Origin: Gemmobacter aquaticus
GTDB lineage: Bacteria > Pseudomonadota > Alphaproteobacteria > Rhodobacterales > Rhodobacteraceae
Direction of reading: 5' to 3'
Length of the DNA: 64,000 nucleotides
Assembly: GCF_007859075.1 (NCBI RefSeq)
Contig: NZ_VOAK01000011.1
Coordinates: 496,001 to 560,000, forward strand
Shown: positions 54,318 to 63,711 of the stretch, piece after piece
Layout of the letters: the number at the start of each line of letters is the position of its first letter
How positions within the stretch are numbered: the stretch's first letter is position 1
Translations under genes and position numbers: made by a program
The notes under the pieces: model-generated
What the model saw: the letters and a program-made list of their open reading frames with translations, nothing else
The model's database searches: none
Told to the model about the DNA's origin: nothing

Positions 54318-56392
54318 CCCCGCCGCCACAGCCGCGCTTGACTGGCAAACATCCCCTGCAGCTTGGACAGACCGCGCAGAAGCGCACCCTGTGGCGCGGG
54401 CGGGCTTGCGATCAGCCGATCCAGAGCCGCCTCGGGTGAGCAGGGGCGGCCCGTCGCCGGATCGAAATACCGCGGGGCCGCGATCAGCGCGGCATGGGCC
54501 AGATGCATCAGCGACGGTCGCGGCAAGGGATGCCCGTCAGCTGCGCGGCGGCGGCGCTCAGGCACAGGGCCAAGGTCGGTCGTCAGACCCCAACCGGCAT
54601 AAAACGGGGTGCCAAGGCAAGTAACTGGCTTGCCACGCAACAGCGCTTCAAACCCCAGAAGCGAGGTCAAAGTCCAGACCTCGTCACAGGCGTGGATCAG
54701 CGCAGCGGCGTCCGCCCCATCGGCAATCACCTCGGCAAGTCCGTCACGCTGCAGTTGGCCGGGGTCCACCGCGCCCATGCGCAAACCCGCAACCACATCG
54801 GGATGCGGTTTGAAGACAATCACCGCATCGGGATTTGCTGCCCGCGTCGCGCGCAGCAGATCAAGGTTTGAGTGAACCTGATCGCATCCGAGGCGGATCG
54901 AGGCGTCGTCCTCGACCTGCCCCGGCACAAGAATGCGCCGTCCGGGGGGCAGGTCGGGCAGGCCGCCGGGCAGGTTATACTTGGTGACGCCCGATTGCAC
55001 GATGCGCATGGCGAGACGCTCGGCCCGTGCAAGGTCGCCATCGGTCAACGGCGCAGTGATGTTCCGCTCCATCCGGCTTTCGTGCTGCGGGTCATAGTGA
55101 AGCCCCAGATCGTCGAGGATCAGGCAGGTCGGGGGTACCAACGCGGCGCCAAGCCCACGAGAGCGCAGGAAGCCGTCTTCGGCGCGCAAGACTGGAATCC
55201 CGGGCGCGGGCAGGTCCTGCACCGTCGCACCCCAGACCATCAAGGGGCAATCAAGCCGCGCGGCCAGCCTTGCCGCATCCATCGGGTCTGAGCGGAAGCG
55301 GATCGCTTGTTCGCGGCCAAAGGCACGTTGCAGCCAACCCCGTTTCCAGAGCCGCATGCCGGTGGCCACATAGCCCCGCCGATCCTCGCGATAGGCGCGG
55401 ACCTCGGCCTCAAGCTGGTCAAGCGCCTCTTCGAAGGTGCAAAGGCGATCCCGGCAGGGATCATACCAGACCGGGGCAAGGATCATGGCGGCGGCGAAAA
55501 CCTGCGTTGGCGTCAGTCGCCGCGTACGCCTTTGTACCGGTATCCTGTCATCGGTCAGCCCCCATCCCGCATAGAAGGGCTGACCAAAGACATGCGGTCG
55601 ATGACCGGCGAGGATGGCCTCAAACCCCATTTGCGAGCTGACGGTATAGACCGCAACGGCCCCTTCAAGCAGCGTGCGTGGGGGAAAGGGATCATCGCAA
55701 AGGCTCGTGCGCTCGTCACAATCATCCGCGCCGAAATGGCCCGCCCTCAACCCCATGGCGGTTTCCGGGTGGGTCTTGATCAGGATCCGAGACCGCGGAT
55801 GCGCAAGTCGCGCTTCTGCCAGCATTTCGGCGAACGTCGCGGCGCTGGCCCCCGCATGACGGATCGCTGCGTCATCACGTGTCTGGTCGATCACCAGCAC
55901 GTAGCCCGCAGGGGGCGGCGGCAATGTGGGGTCGGTCGCGTTGTATTTCGACAGCTGGGCGCGCGCCATACGCGCCATGCCCTCGCGTGCCCGGCGCAAG
56001 AGGTTGGCGTCATCCAGCGGGTTGCGGGCGAGGATCTGTTCCAGCCGCGATGGGCGCGCGCTGTCGAAATGCACCCCCAGATCGTCAATGATCAGGCCGA
56101 GGGGGGCATCGCCCTTGCGACCCGGCCGGATCGAGCGAAGGAAGGCGTCTTCGACCCGGATCAGCGGCAAGCCGCGTGCCTCGGCCACGCGCGCCCCGCG
56201 CTGCGCATAGGGCGACTGGCCCCAGACGACGACTGCATCAGCCCCGCCCAGCCCCGCCGGTGCCAGTTCATACCCGGCTAGCGAGAGAATGCGCCGCACA
56301 CGACGCTGCCAAAGAAAGCCTGCATTGAAAAAAGCAAGCCGCCGGGGAAATTCCCCGGCGGCATCAAACGCACCTCGCGGCGTATCGGTCAC
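54311..56392 (-). CDS. kpsC: KpsC-like beta-Kdo capsule glycosyltransferase
   Basis: A 693-residue protein with two homologous glycosyltransferase halves, each containing DAFLRSIRPGRKGDAPLG/EDGFLRSRGLGAALVPP-type motifs and the VLVIDQTRDDAAIRHAG/ILVPGQVEDDASIRLGC pair, then FYAGWGLTDD and FYAGWGLTTD. KpsC/LpsZ adds the beta-Kdo residues that start capsule export on a lipid anchor. It is the last of three minus-strand capsule genes and follows the export lipoprotein by one base. Confidence 0.92.
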   Translation of the reverse strand: MTDTPRGAFDAAGEFPRRLAFFNAGFLWQRRVRRILSLAGYELAPAGLGGADAVVVWGQSPYAQRGARVAEARGLPLIRVEDAFLRSIRPGRKGDAPLGLIIDDLGVHFDSARPSRLEQILARNPLDDANLLRRAREGMARMARAQLSKYNATDPTLPPPPAGYVLVIDQTRDDAAIRHAGASAATFAEMLAEARLAHPRSRILIKTHPETAMGLRAGHFGADDCDERTSLCDDPFPPRTLLEGAVAVYTVSSQMGFEAILAGHRPHVFGQPFYAGWGLTDDRIPVQRRTRRLTPTQVFAAAMILAPVWYDPCRDRLCTFEEALDQLEAEVRAYREDRRGYVATGMRLWKRGWLQRAFGREQAIRFRSDPMDAARLAARLDCPLMVWGATVQDLPAPGIPVLRAEDGFLRSRGLGAALVPPTCLILDDLGLHYDPQHESRMERNITAPLTDGDLARAERLAMRIVQSGVTKYNLPGGLPDLPPGRRILVPGQVEDDASIRLGCDQVHSNLDLLRATRAANPDAVIVFKPHPDVVAGLRMGAVDPGQLQRDGLAEVIADGADAAALIHACDEVWTLTSLLGFEALLRGKPVTCLGTPFYAGWGLTTDLGPVPERRRRAADGHPLPRPSLMHLAHAALIAAPRYFDPATGRPCSPEAALDRLIASPPAPQGALLRGLSKLQGMFASQARLWRRGQ

Positions 56393-56393
56393 A

Positions 56394-57533
56394 TCAGTCG
56401 CTCGAACCGATCGAGGTCAAAGAGTCCGCAGCACCTGCTGTGCCGGTGACGGCGTTGACAGCCTTGGTCCATTGCGAGAACGGCGCTTCGGTCACAAAGA
56501 TCGTGTCGCCATCGCGAACCTGGAAATCGCGCGCCTCGAACAGCCCGTCCGGAGCGGTCAGGTCGAGGGCGTAGACCATGCGCTGCGATCCGCGCAGGTC
56601 ATCGCGCCCCATGATCGCGTTGGCAACCGATGCCGACTCTGACCGCAGGATGAACACCCCCGTCGGGTCGGCCAGTGTCGTGCTGAGACCGCCAACCTGC
56701 GCCAGCGATTCCAGCGCCGAGAGCGATTGCGATTCAAATGGTACAAGGCTTTGCGCGCCGGTCGCACCAAGCGCGGTATAGGCACGCTGGTCCCGCTCGA
56801 CGACGATCTGGTCGCCCCCGCGCAGCGCGATGTCGAGGCTGGGGTTCGCAAACAGGTCTTGCATCCACACCTGTCCGGTCTGGTTGCCGCGCGTCACGCG
56901 AACCACCGCGACCGAAGGCTCGATCGCAACCCCGCCCGCGCGGGCGATCATCGCGGAAAGCGTCCGGGTGGGACGTTCAATCGGGTAAATGCCTTGCGCG
57001 CCAACACTGCCCGCAACCGAGACAGTCTGACCATCACCCGCCACGCGCTGAACGGTGACCTGCGGGTCGGGCGTCTGGGCATCGAGCTTGCTGGTGATCA
57101 GCTGGCGCAGCCCATCGGGTGTCTGACCTGCGGCCTGCAGTTTGCCTGCGTAAGGAATGAAGATGAAGCCTTCGCCATCGACCTGCACGCTTTCCAGCGC
57201 CGACACCCGTTGCCCGGTGTTGCCCAGAAGCGGGTCGTCCTTGACGTTCTCGAAGACCGTGATGCTGAGCTCATCGCCCGGGTTGATCGTGTCAGACCCG
57301 ACGCGGCCCGCATTCTTGAAGGAGCTGCTGAAGCCGAGCGCGGGGGTGCCGCCTGCAAGCTTGCTGACGCGGCTGTCCACCAGAATGAAATGCGCGCTTC
57401 CCCCTTCGGTTACGGAGCTTTTGTAAAGTTCGGTCTTGTTAGGGCCCGAGCGGGGCAAGCCGCAGGCGGAAACCGCAAGGCTCAACGCAAGGAGGGCCAT
57501 CAGCCGGGTTGCTCGGAAGGTCAGCAGGTTCAC
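56394..57533 (-). CDS. Outer-membrane polysaccharide export lipoprotein (OPX family)
   Basis: A 379-residue Wza/KpsD-family lipoprotein. A GTG start at 57533 is preferred: GAGGAG stands 7 bases upstream, and the signal peptide with lipobox LAVSACG follows. An ATG at 57548 in the same frame is the alternative. The domain order is poly_export (ALGFSSSFKNAGRVGSDTIN to VQVDGEGFIFIPYAGKLQAA) and SLBB-like regions (VSVAGSVGAQGIYPIERPTR). It forms the outer-membrane channel for capsule. It lies between kpsS (83 bases) and kpsC (1 base). Confidence 0.9.
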   Translation of the reverse strand: MNLLTFRATRLMALLALSLAVSACGLPRSGPNKTELYKSSVTEGGSAHFILVDSRVSKLAGGTPALGFSSSFKNAGRVGSDTINPGDELSITVFENVKDDPLLGNTGQRVSALESVQVDGEGFIFIPYAGKLQAAGQTPDGLRQLITSKLDAQTPDPQVTVQRVAGDGQTVSVAGSVGAQGIYPIERPTRTLSAMIARAGGVAIEPSVAVVRVTRGNQTGQVWMQDLFANPSLDIALRGGDQIVVERDQRAYTALGATGAQSLVPFESQSLSALESLAQVGGLSTTLADPTGVFILRSESASVANAIMGRDDLRGSQRMVYALDLTAPDGLFEARDFQVRDGDTIFVTEAPFSQWTKAVNAVTGTAGAADSLTSIGSSD

Positions 57534-57616
57534 CCTGGGGCTCCTCATTCGGTGATGGAACGATCCTTCACGAATCGTACATCGAAACACGCCATGTCCA
57601 GTCTCTAATACCCAAG

Positions 57617-58924
57617 TCACTTGACAATACGCAACAGTTGGCGGGGCGGGGACTGTCCTTTGGACAAAGCGTCATAGGGGTCGTGTTGCATTAGCAACAT
57701 GTCCACCACCTGTCGTAACAGGGCGCGTCGCCCCCGGGCAGAGTAGAAGCCGCCGGGCACCTGGCTTGTTTCCAGCAGGAAATGCCGAAACAGGCGATAG
57801 GCGCGACTGTCGGGGCGTGCGGGGTTGGCAAAGAACTCGATCAGGCTCTGATCCGAGACGAATTCCGGCTTGGAATAGATCGCCTGTCCAAGCGCCTTGA
57901 GCGGCAGGCCACGCCACAACACCTGCTGCGCGGCGGTCGAATTCACGGTCACGGCGCTGCGCGCCTGGTTCAAGAGCCGCGCCAGTTTGCCGCCACGCAC
58001 GAAATGCACCCGGCCCTGCAGACCGTGCAGGCGGGCGAGGCGGCGGATCTCGGCGGCGACGGGCGCGCGGCCATCTTCAAGCGGATGGGCCTTGAAGACC
58101 AGATGGTGATGGCCGGGCGCGCCCTTGGCGAAGGCATCGGTCACGCAATCGAGGAATTCGGTCATCGTGGCAAAAGGCGAATGCGCCTGAAAGCTGGAGT
58201 CGTGTTCCAGTTGCAAAAGCACCAGATGGTATGGAAACCCGCCGCGGGCAATGCGGTGGCTGGCAATCATCCGGTCGATCGCGTGGAAGGGAAGGGTCGC
58301 AAGGCGGCGCAGATAAAGCCGGAACTCTTGCCGGACGGTCAATGCGCGATGCGGGCGGAAGTTCGGATAGCGCCAGCCGCCTGTCAGCACCAGCCAGTGA
58401 TAGAGCGCGCCATAGAAGATATGCTGCCGCGTGTCACCCCAGCGTGCGGGCGCATCGGGCAGATCGGTGTCGGACCGCTCCAGCGCACGTGCCATTTCGT
58501 CAACGCCCAGATCCATCAGGCGGGAATGGCCGTTCGAGCCGCCGCGCTCATATGTAATCCAGTGGGGACGCAGGTAGCCCTCTTCAAAGACGTGCACCGT
58601 CAGGCCGCGCTCGCGCGCAATCTGCACCGCCGCTGCATGCACCGGGCGCGTGTCTCCGTAGATCACAAGGTCAGTGATCTGCTTTTCGTCGATGATATGC
58701 GACAGCGTCGCGGGCCAGGCCTCGGGCTGCGCGCGAAACGGGATGTAGGTTGCCCGGTCCCGCCAGAACGCCTCATCCCCTGCATTGAAGCCCACGCGCC
58801 AGACCTGACAACTTGCCCGGCGCAGCATCTGCGCCAGTTGGAAAAACCATGGGCCGTGCGGGCCTTGAAGGAACAGAAAGCGCCTTTCGGTGCCTCGGGG
58901 CAGCATTCTTCTTATCCGTCTCAT
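57617..58924 (-). CDS. kpsS: KpsS-like capsule polysaccharide biosynthesis glycosyltransferase
   Basis: A 435-residue KpsS-type beta-Kdo transferase. Typical segments are FLFLQGPHGPWFFQLAQML at the N-terminus, VHVFEEGYLRPHWITYERGG in the middle, HLVFKAHPLEDGRAP and ARSAVTVNSTAAQQVLWRGL near the C-terminus. KpsS adds the first Kdo to the phosphatidylglycerol terminus; KpsC continues. It is the first gene of the capsule set. Export ABC genes (kpsMT, kpsE) are not in the window. Confidence 0.9.
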   Translation of the reverse strand: MRRIRRMLPRGTERRFLFLQGPHGPWFFQLAQMLRRASCQVWRVGFNAGDEAFWRDRATYIPFRAQPEAWPATLSHIIDEKQITDLVIYGDTRPVHAAAVQIARERGLTVHVFEEGYLRPHWITYERGGSNGHSRLMDLGVDEMARALERSDTDLPDAPARWGDTRQHIFYGALYHWLVLTGGWRYPNFRPHRALTVRQEFRLYLRRLATLPFHAIDRMIASHRIARGGFPYHLVLLQLEHDSSFQAHSPFATMTEFLDCVTDAFAKGAPGHHHLVFKAHPLEDGRAPVAAEIRRLARLHGLQGRVHFVRGGKLARLLNQARSAVTVNSTAAQQVLWRGLPLKALGQAIYSKPEFVSDQSLIEFFANPARPDSRAYRLFRHFLLETSQVPGGFYSARGRRALLRQVVDMLLMQHDPYDALSKGQSPPRQLLRIVK

Positions 58925-59130
58925 GACGCGAGCTTGTGTGTATCTAGCATCTTCTGGTCGACGAAGTGGACGAAAACGTGATCAAACGGGGGTAAGGCTG
59001 GCGGATTTTCCACGATGTGTGCCATTTTTTTCAGTCACAAGTCAGATGTGCGCCCACGGCTTTGGCGCACCGGGCTTGCAGGCGCGTCAGGGTCGGCTTA
59101 GGTCTTGGCGAAATGGCCGGAGGAAACAGG

Positions 59131-59727
59131 ATGTTCACGGGGATCGTCACCGACATCGGTGAAGTGCTGGAACTTGAACAGCGGGGCGACCTGCGCGCCC
59201 GCATCGGCACTGCCTATGACGTTGCAGGCATAGACCTTGGCGCCTCGATCGCCTGCGACGGCGTCTGCCTGACGGTGGTGGCGCTTGGCCAGGCGCCACG
59301 CAACTGGTTTGACGTCGAGATCAGCGCCGAAAGCGTCAGCAAGACGAATATCGGTGGCTGGTCGGTCGGCAAGCGGCTGAACCTCGAACGCGCGCTGAAG
59401 GTCGGCGACGAACTGGGCGGGCATATCGTCTCGGGCCATGTCGATGGCGTGGCCGAGGTCGTGGGCCTGCGGCCCGAGGGGGACAGCCTGCGGGTGACCT
59501 TTCGCGCGCCCGAGCCGCTGGCACGGTTCATCGCGCCCAAGGGATCGGTCGCGCTGAACGGCACCTCGTTGACGGTGAACGAGGTTGACGGGCGTGACTT
59601 TGGCATCAACTTCATTCCGCATACCCAGCATGTCACCACCTGGGGCGACGTGGCGCTTGGCCAGCTGGTCAACCTCGAGGTTGATACCATGGCACGCTAT
59701 GTGGCGCGCCTGAGGGAATGGGGATGA
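59131..59727 (+). CDS. ribE: Riboflavin synthase alpha chain
   Basis: A 198-residue riboflavin synthase with two lumazine-binding barrels. The first runs from MFTGIVTDIGEVLELEQ through SIACDGVCLTVVAL; the second from GGHIVSGHVDGVAEVVGL through GSVALNGTSLTVNEVDG. It converts two 6,7-dimethyl-8-ribityllumazine to riboflavin. The start at 59131 follows GGAGGAAACAGG. Its stop overlaps the start of the unknown gene downstream (ATGA). No FMN riboswitch was recognised in the 206-base upstream region. Confidence 0.95.
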   Translation: MFTGIVTDIGEVLELEQRGDLRARIGTAYDVAGIDLGASIACDGVCLTVVALGQAPRNWFDVEISAESVSKTNIGGWSVGKRLNLERALKVGDELGGHIVSGHVDGVAEVVGLRPEGDSLRVTFRAPEPLARFIAPKGSVALNGTSLTVNEVDGRDFGINFIPHTQHVTTWGDVALGQLVNLEVDTMARYVARLREWG

Positions 59728-60281
59728 CGGCCGGCATCGGCCATAACGGCGGGCCCGAGTTGCAGGGGACTGGCTGGCGCCGCCACTGCTGGCAGGCAGC
59801 GCGCGAGGCGTTGTTGCCGACCCTTCCTATCGAAGTGCTGCGCAACCGCGTCAGGCGGGCGCAGGAGTTGGGTCTTGACTACAAGACCTATGCCAGTGTG
59901 CGTGCGGCGTCGGGCCATGATGTCGTGGCATTCCTGTTTTCATCCAATGCCTTGCGGGCGACACCTAAGGTAGCCGAACTTCCCGCTGATCGCCTTGACC
60001 GCCTGCGCGCGATGGCGAATTGCGGTCGTCTGGCCATTGCTGTCGCCCCGCTTGCCCCATCGGATCTGCTGCAGGCGGGGGGCGGGCTGATCGATGCAGC
60101 CCATCCCGCGCCGCGCCCGTTCGGGTCTTTCTCCGAAGCGCGCGAGGCGATGGGTACCGCGCGCGGCGACTACCACCGGGATGGCGTGGTCCTTGTCGGT
60201 GCCGCACCATTCGAGGCCGAATGGTGTGCTGCGGGCAGGCTGGCCTATTACCTTCCGGCAGAGCGGCTGTTCACCGCCTGA
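59724..60281 (+). CDS. Uncharacterised protein with IGHNGGP N-terminus
   Basis: A 185-residue protein I cannot assign. It begins MTAGIGHNGGPELQGTGWRR, a Gly/His/Asn motif seen at the start of several uncharacterised alphaproteobacterial proteins. The middle, VLRNRVRRAQELGLDYKTYA, is helical and resembles parts of phage- or plasmid-related DNA-interacting proteins. No membrane segment is visible. The ATG overlaps the ribE stop (ATGA); an in-frame ATG two codons upstream is possible. Translational coupling to riboflavin synthase is clear, but a functional link is not. Confidence 0.8.
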   Translation: MTAGIGHNGGPELQGTGWRRHCWQAAREALLPTLPIEVLRNRVRRAQELGLDYKTYASVRAASGHDVVAFLFSSNALRATPKVAELPADRLDRLRAMANCGRLAIAVAPLAPSDLLQAGGGLIDAAHPAPRPFGSFSEAREAMGTARGDYHRDGVVLVGAAPFEAEWCAAGRLAYYLPAERLFTA

Positions 60282-60338
60282 TCTTGCTGCGAGGGCCGCA
60301 ACGGGCCATATCCAACGGGCGAACAGGAAGGTGCGTTG

Positions 60339-61775
60339 ATGGATTGGCGCTTTGACAACAGCTATGCACGGGACCTGGCGGGCAGCTATGTGCCGCAGAC
60401 CCCGGCCAAGGCGCCGGCGCCCCGTATGTTGAAGCTGAACGAAGGGCTTGCGACAGAACTGGGGCTTGATCCCGAAGGTCTGCGTCCCCTCGCGCCGGCG
60501 ATCTTTTCCGGCAATCTGGTGCCCGACGGGGCGGAGCCCATCGCGCAGGCCTATGCGGGCCATCAGTTTGGCGGGTTCTCGCCGCAACTGGGTGACGGTC
60601 GGGCGCTGCTTCTGGGTGAGGTGATCGACAGGAACGGCCATCGCCGCGATATCGCGCTGAAAGGATCGGGTCGAACGCCATTCTCGCGTCAGGGGGACGG
60701 GCTCGCCGCAGTCGGCCCCGTGCTGCGCGAATATCTGATCGGCGAGGCGATGCATGCGCTTGGTGTGCCCACCAGCCGGGCCTTGGCGGCCGTCACCACG
60801 GGCGCGCAGGTTCTGCGCGAACGGGTTCTGCCCGGCGCGGTGCTGACGCGTGTCGCAGCAAGCCACCTGCGGATCGGCACGTTCGAGTTCTTTTCGGCGC
60901 GCGGGCAGGCCGACATGGTCAGGCGGCTGGCCGACTACGCCATCGCGCGCCATCACCCACAGGCAGCGGGTGCGCCGAATCCCTATCTCGGCCTTTTTGA
61001 TGCGGTGATCGCCGCGCAGGCCCGGCTGATCGCAAAATGGATGGGGCTCGGCTTCATCCATGGCGTCATGAATACCGACAACATGACGATCTCGGGCGAA
61101 ACCATCGACTACGGCCCTTGCGCCTTTATGGAGGCGTATAGCCCCGGCACCGTCTTTTCCTCGATCGACCATCAGGGGCGCTATGCCTATGGAAATCAGC
61201 CGCTGATCCTTGGCTGGAACCTTGCGCGGTTTGCCGAGACGCTGGTTGCCTTCTTCGACAAGGATGAGGCGCGGGCGGTCGAGATTGCCAATGAACGGCT
61301 GGGTGGCATTGCTGCCGTCTACAAGGCTGAATGGTTGGCCGTGATGCGCGCCAAGCTGGGCCTGCAAGGCGAAGATCCGGGTGACGCCGCGCTGGCCGAG
61401 GAGTTTCTGGCGGCACTTGTCGGCACCGACTGGACGCTGGCCTTCCGTCGGCTGGCCGACGCGGTCGATGATGCCGGAACGCTGCGACCTCTTTTCGAGG
61501 AGACCTCCCGCCTTGACGCCTGGCTGCCTCGCTGGCGGGCGCGTCTTGCCCCTGACGCGGCGGCGCGGATGCGGGCCGTGAATCCGATTTACGTTCCGCG
61601 CAACCTGAAGGTCGAAGAGGCGCTGGCGGCGGCCGAGGCCGGGGACATGTCACTGTTCGAGGCGCTGCTCGCGGTGATTTCCGACCCGTTCACCGAACGG
61701 CCGGGGCTTGACGCCTATGCCTTGCCGGCGCCGCAGGAATTTGTTGGGCAGTTCCGCACCTTCTGCGGCACCTGA
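60339..61775 (+). CDS. selO: SelO/YdiU protein adenylyltransferase (pseudokinase)
   Basis: A 478-residue SelO-family protein that transfers AMP from ATP to Ser, Thr or Tyr of target proteins in redox control. Signature segments are [60 protein letters not shown] with the metal-binding Asn and Asp, and [16 protein letters not shown]. The length equals that of E. coli YdiU. The ATG at 60339 is used; GGAAGG precedes it. Many relatives in eukaryotes carry a C-terminal selenocysteine; this protein ends in FCGT with an ordinary cysteine. Confidence 0.94.
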   Translation: MDWRFDNSYARDLAGSYVPQTPAKAPAPRMLKLNEGLATELGLDPEGLRPLAPAIFSGNLVPDGAEPIAQAYAGHQFGGFSPQLGDGRALLLGEVIDRNGHRRDIALKGSGRTPFSRQGDGLAAVGPVLREYLIGEAMHALGVPTSRALAAVTTGAQVLRERVLPGAVLTRVAASHLRIGTFEFFSARGQADMVRRLADYAIARHHPQAAGAPNPYLGLFDAVIAAQARLIAKWMGLGFIHGVMNTDNMTISGETIDYGPCAFMEAYSPGTVFSSIDHQGRYAYGNQPLILGWNLARFAETLVAFFDKDEARAVEIANERLGGIAAVYKAEWLAVMRAKLGLQGEDPGDAALAEEFLAALVGTDWTLAFRRLADAVDDAGTLRPLFEETSRLDAWLPRWRARLAPDAAARMRAVNPIYVPRNLKVEEALAAAEAGDMSLFEALLAVISDPFTERPGLDAYALPAPQEFVGQFRTFCGT

Positions 61776-61809
61776 TTGACCGGGGCGTGGCAGAAGGCAA
61801 TGATGCGCC

Positions 61810-62367
61810 ATGAACATCCGATCCGACATCCATGACCGTCTGGCCAGCAGCCTGCGCGAAGCCCGCCGCGCAAGGGGGCTGAGCCTTGATGCGGTGGCCA
61901 AGCTATCGGGTGTGAGCCGGTCAATGGTCAGCCAGATCGAGCGGGGCGAAAGCTCGCCTACCGTGGCCACGCTGTGGAACCTGACGCAGGCGCTGCAGGT
62001 CGATTTCGCAGGTCTTCTGGAGGGGAAGCCCAAGGGTGGGATCGAGGTGATCCGCGCCGAAGCCGCCCCTGTGATCGCTGGGCGCGGAACGGGCGTCACG
62101 ATCCGCATCCTCTCTGCCCCTGAGGCTGTCGGAGAGCATGAGGTTTATGAGCTGATGTTTGCTCCCGGCGGCGCGCTGCTGTCAGACCCCCACCGGCCCG
62201 GATGCCGCGAGCATCTGGCGGTGATCGAGGGCAGGCTGCGCGTCGAAAGCGGGGATGAGGCCGAGGATCTGGCCGCAGGGGATACGGCGCGCTACGCCGC
62301 CGACCGGACCCACGCCATCCGGGCGGATGCGGCGGCGCGCGCCATTCTGATCGTGCAGGACAGTTGA
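61810..62367 (+). CDS. XRE-cupin transcriptional regulator
   Basis: A 185-residue regulator with an N-terminal XRE helix-turn-helix (LSLDAVAKLSGVSRSMVSQI, then ERGESSPTVATLWNLTQALQ) and a C-terminal cupin sensor domain (VYELMFAPGGALLSDPHRPG, then EHLAVIEGRLRVESGDEA). Such proteins often control amino-acid or polyamine catabolism. It stands 147 bases upstream of kbl-tdh, and the gap carries a palindrome cluster that could be its operator. Its own ligand is not evident. An intergenic hairpin element follows directly. Confidence 0.9.
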   Translation: MNIRSDIHDRLASSLREARRARGLSLDAVAKLSGVSRSMVSQIERGESSPTVATLWNLTQALQVDFAGLLEGKPKGGIEVIRAEAAPVIAGRGTGVTIRILSAPEAVGEHEVYELMFAPGGALLSDPHRPGCREHLAVIEGRLRVESGDEAEDLAAGDTARYAADRTHAIRADAAARAILIVQDS

Positions 62368-62372
62368 GACGG

Positions 62373-62422
62373 CCGGGGGCGCTTCGCCTCCCGGTCCCCC
62401 CGAAGGTATTTGTGCCAGAATG
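62373..62422. repeat. Dispersed GC-rich intergenic element, copy 2, with hairpin
   Basis: Following the cupin-regulator stop, CCGGGGGCG pairs with CGCCTCCCGG (one bulge), then TCCCCCCGAAGGTATTTG. It aligns with the reverse complement of the element at 42868-42907 (shared CGGGGGCGC-TCGCC-CCCG core and GAGG/GAAGGTAT part). It may act as a terminator for the regulator gene. Confidence 0.6.
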
Positions 62423-62427
62423 ACGAG

Positions 62428-62503
62428 AATCCGTTTTGACGGATTGCAATCCGTTATCTTGACTTCGGCTGAATCTTGCGGCAAAAGTTCCGCTATAACG
62501 GAT
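62428..62503. promoter_or_regulatory. Palindromic operator cluster upstream of kbl-tdh
   Basis: Four copies of one half-site occur: AATCCG (62428-62433), CGGATT (62440-62445), AATCCGTTAT (62448-62457) and ATAACGGAT (62495-62503). The middle pair forms the perfect 16-bp palindrome ACGGATTGCAATCCGT (62439-62454). The last half-site lies just before the ribosome site of kbl. A repressor binding the two ends could loop over the promoter. Confidence 0.7.
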
Positions 62504-62514
62504 GGAGGGGTGGT

Positions 62515-63711
62515 ATGGCGGAAAGTGGGCGGTCGGCGTTCCTGACGCATTTGGGAACCGTGCTTGAGGGGATCGAGGCCGAAGGGCTGATGAAGCGAGA
62601 GCGGCTGATCCACGGGCCGCAGGGCGCGCATGTCGAGGTGGCGGGGCGAAAGCTTCTGAACCTCTGCGCCAACAACTATCTGGGTCTGGCCGATGATCCC
62701 CGTCTGATTGCTGCCGCGCAATCGGCGATGCAGGCCGATGGGTACGGCATGGCCTCGGTCCGGTTCATTTGCGGGACGCAAGACATCCATCGCGCGCTTG
62801 AGGCGCGGCTCGCCCGGTTTCTTGGGCATGACGACTCGATCCTGTTTGCGGCCTGCTTTGACGCGAATGGCGGGCTGTTCGAGCCCTTGTTGGGCCCTGA
62901 GGACGCGGTCATCTCTGACAGCCTCAATCACGCCAGCATCATCGACGGCATCCGGCTCTGCAAGGCGCGGCGCTATCGCTATGCCAATTCCGACATGGCA
63001 GACCTTGAAGCGCAGCTGAAACAGGCCCGCGCCGATGGGGCACGGTTCATCCTCATTGCGACGGATGGCGTCTTCTCGATGGACGGCTATCTGGCGAAGC
63101 TGGCCGAGATCAGGGTGCTGGCCGATCGCCACGGGGCGATGGTCATGGTCGATGACTGCCATGCGACAGGCTTCATGGGGCCGCAGGGCAGGGGCACGCC
63201 GGCCCATGCCGGGGTTGAGGTCGATATCCTGACCGGAACGCTGGGCAAGGCGCTTGGCGGGGCGCTTGGCGGCTATATCGCTGGTCCGCAGGCGGTGATT
63301 GACCTGCTGCGCCAGCGCGCGCGGCCCTACCTCTTTTCCAATGCCCTGCCCCCCGCCGTGGTGGGGGCGGCTCTGGTGGCGCTGGATATCGTCGAGGCGG
63401 CGGATGACCTGCGCGCCCAGCTTTTCGAGAATGCGCGCTACTGGCGGGCCGGGCTTGAAGCCGCCGGGTTCCGCCTGCTGCCGGGCGAGCACCCCATCGT
63501 GCCGGTCATGCTGGGGGATGCGGTTCTCGCGCAGCGCATGGCGGCCGAGCTTTACGACCGTGGCGTCTATGTTGCCGGTTTCTTCTTCCCGGTGGTGCCC
63601 AAGGGGCAGGCGCGCATCCGCACGCAGATGAATGCACGGCTGACGAGGGAAGATCTGGATTTTGCGCTTGATGCGTTCCGCGCGGCAGGCAAGGCGGTGG
63701 GGGCGATCTGA
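62515..63711 (+). CDS. kbl: Glycine C-acetyltransferase (2-amino-3-ketobutyrate CoA ligase)
   Basis: A 398-residue PLP enzyme cleaving 2-amino-3-ketobutyrate with CoA to glycine and acetyl-CoA. Signature regions are [57 protein letters not shown] and the Schiff-base Lys in [16 protein letters not shown]. The start follows GGAGGGGTGGT. Its stop shares a base with the tdh start (TGATG), making the usual threonine-degradation operon. Confidence 0.95.
   Translation: MAESGRSAFLTHLGTVLEGIEAEGLMKRERLIHGPQGAHVEVAGRKLLNLCANNYLGLADDPRLIAAAQSAMQADGYGMASVRFICGTQDIHRALEARLARFLGHDDSILFAACFDANGGLFEPLLGPEDAVISDSLNHASIIDGIRLCKARRYRYANSDMADLEAQLKQARADGARFILIATDGVFSMDGYLAKLAEIRVLADRHGAMVMVDDCHATGFMGPQGRGTPAHAGVEVDILTGTLGKALGGALGGYIAGPQAVIDLLRQRARPYLFSNALPPAVVGAALVALDIVEAADDLRAQLFENARYWRAGLEAAGFRLLPGEHPIVPVMLGDAVLAQRMAAELYDRGVYVAGFFFPVVPKGQARIRTQMNARLTREDLDFALDAFRAAGKAVGAI

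Noticed and set aside
58925-59130. FMN riboswitch upstream of ribE
   Set aside because: The region is short and lacks the conserved RFN helices; no aptamer-like pattern was found.
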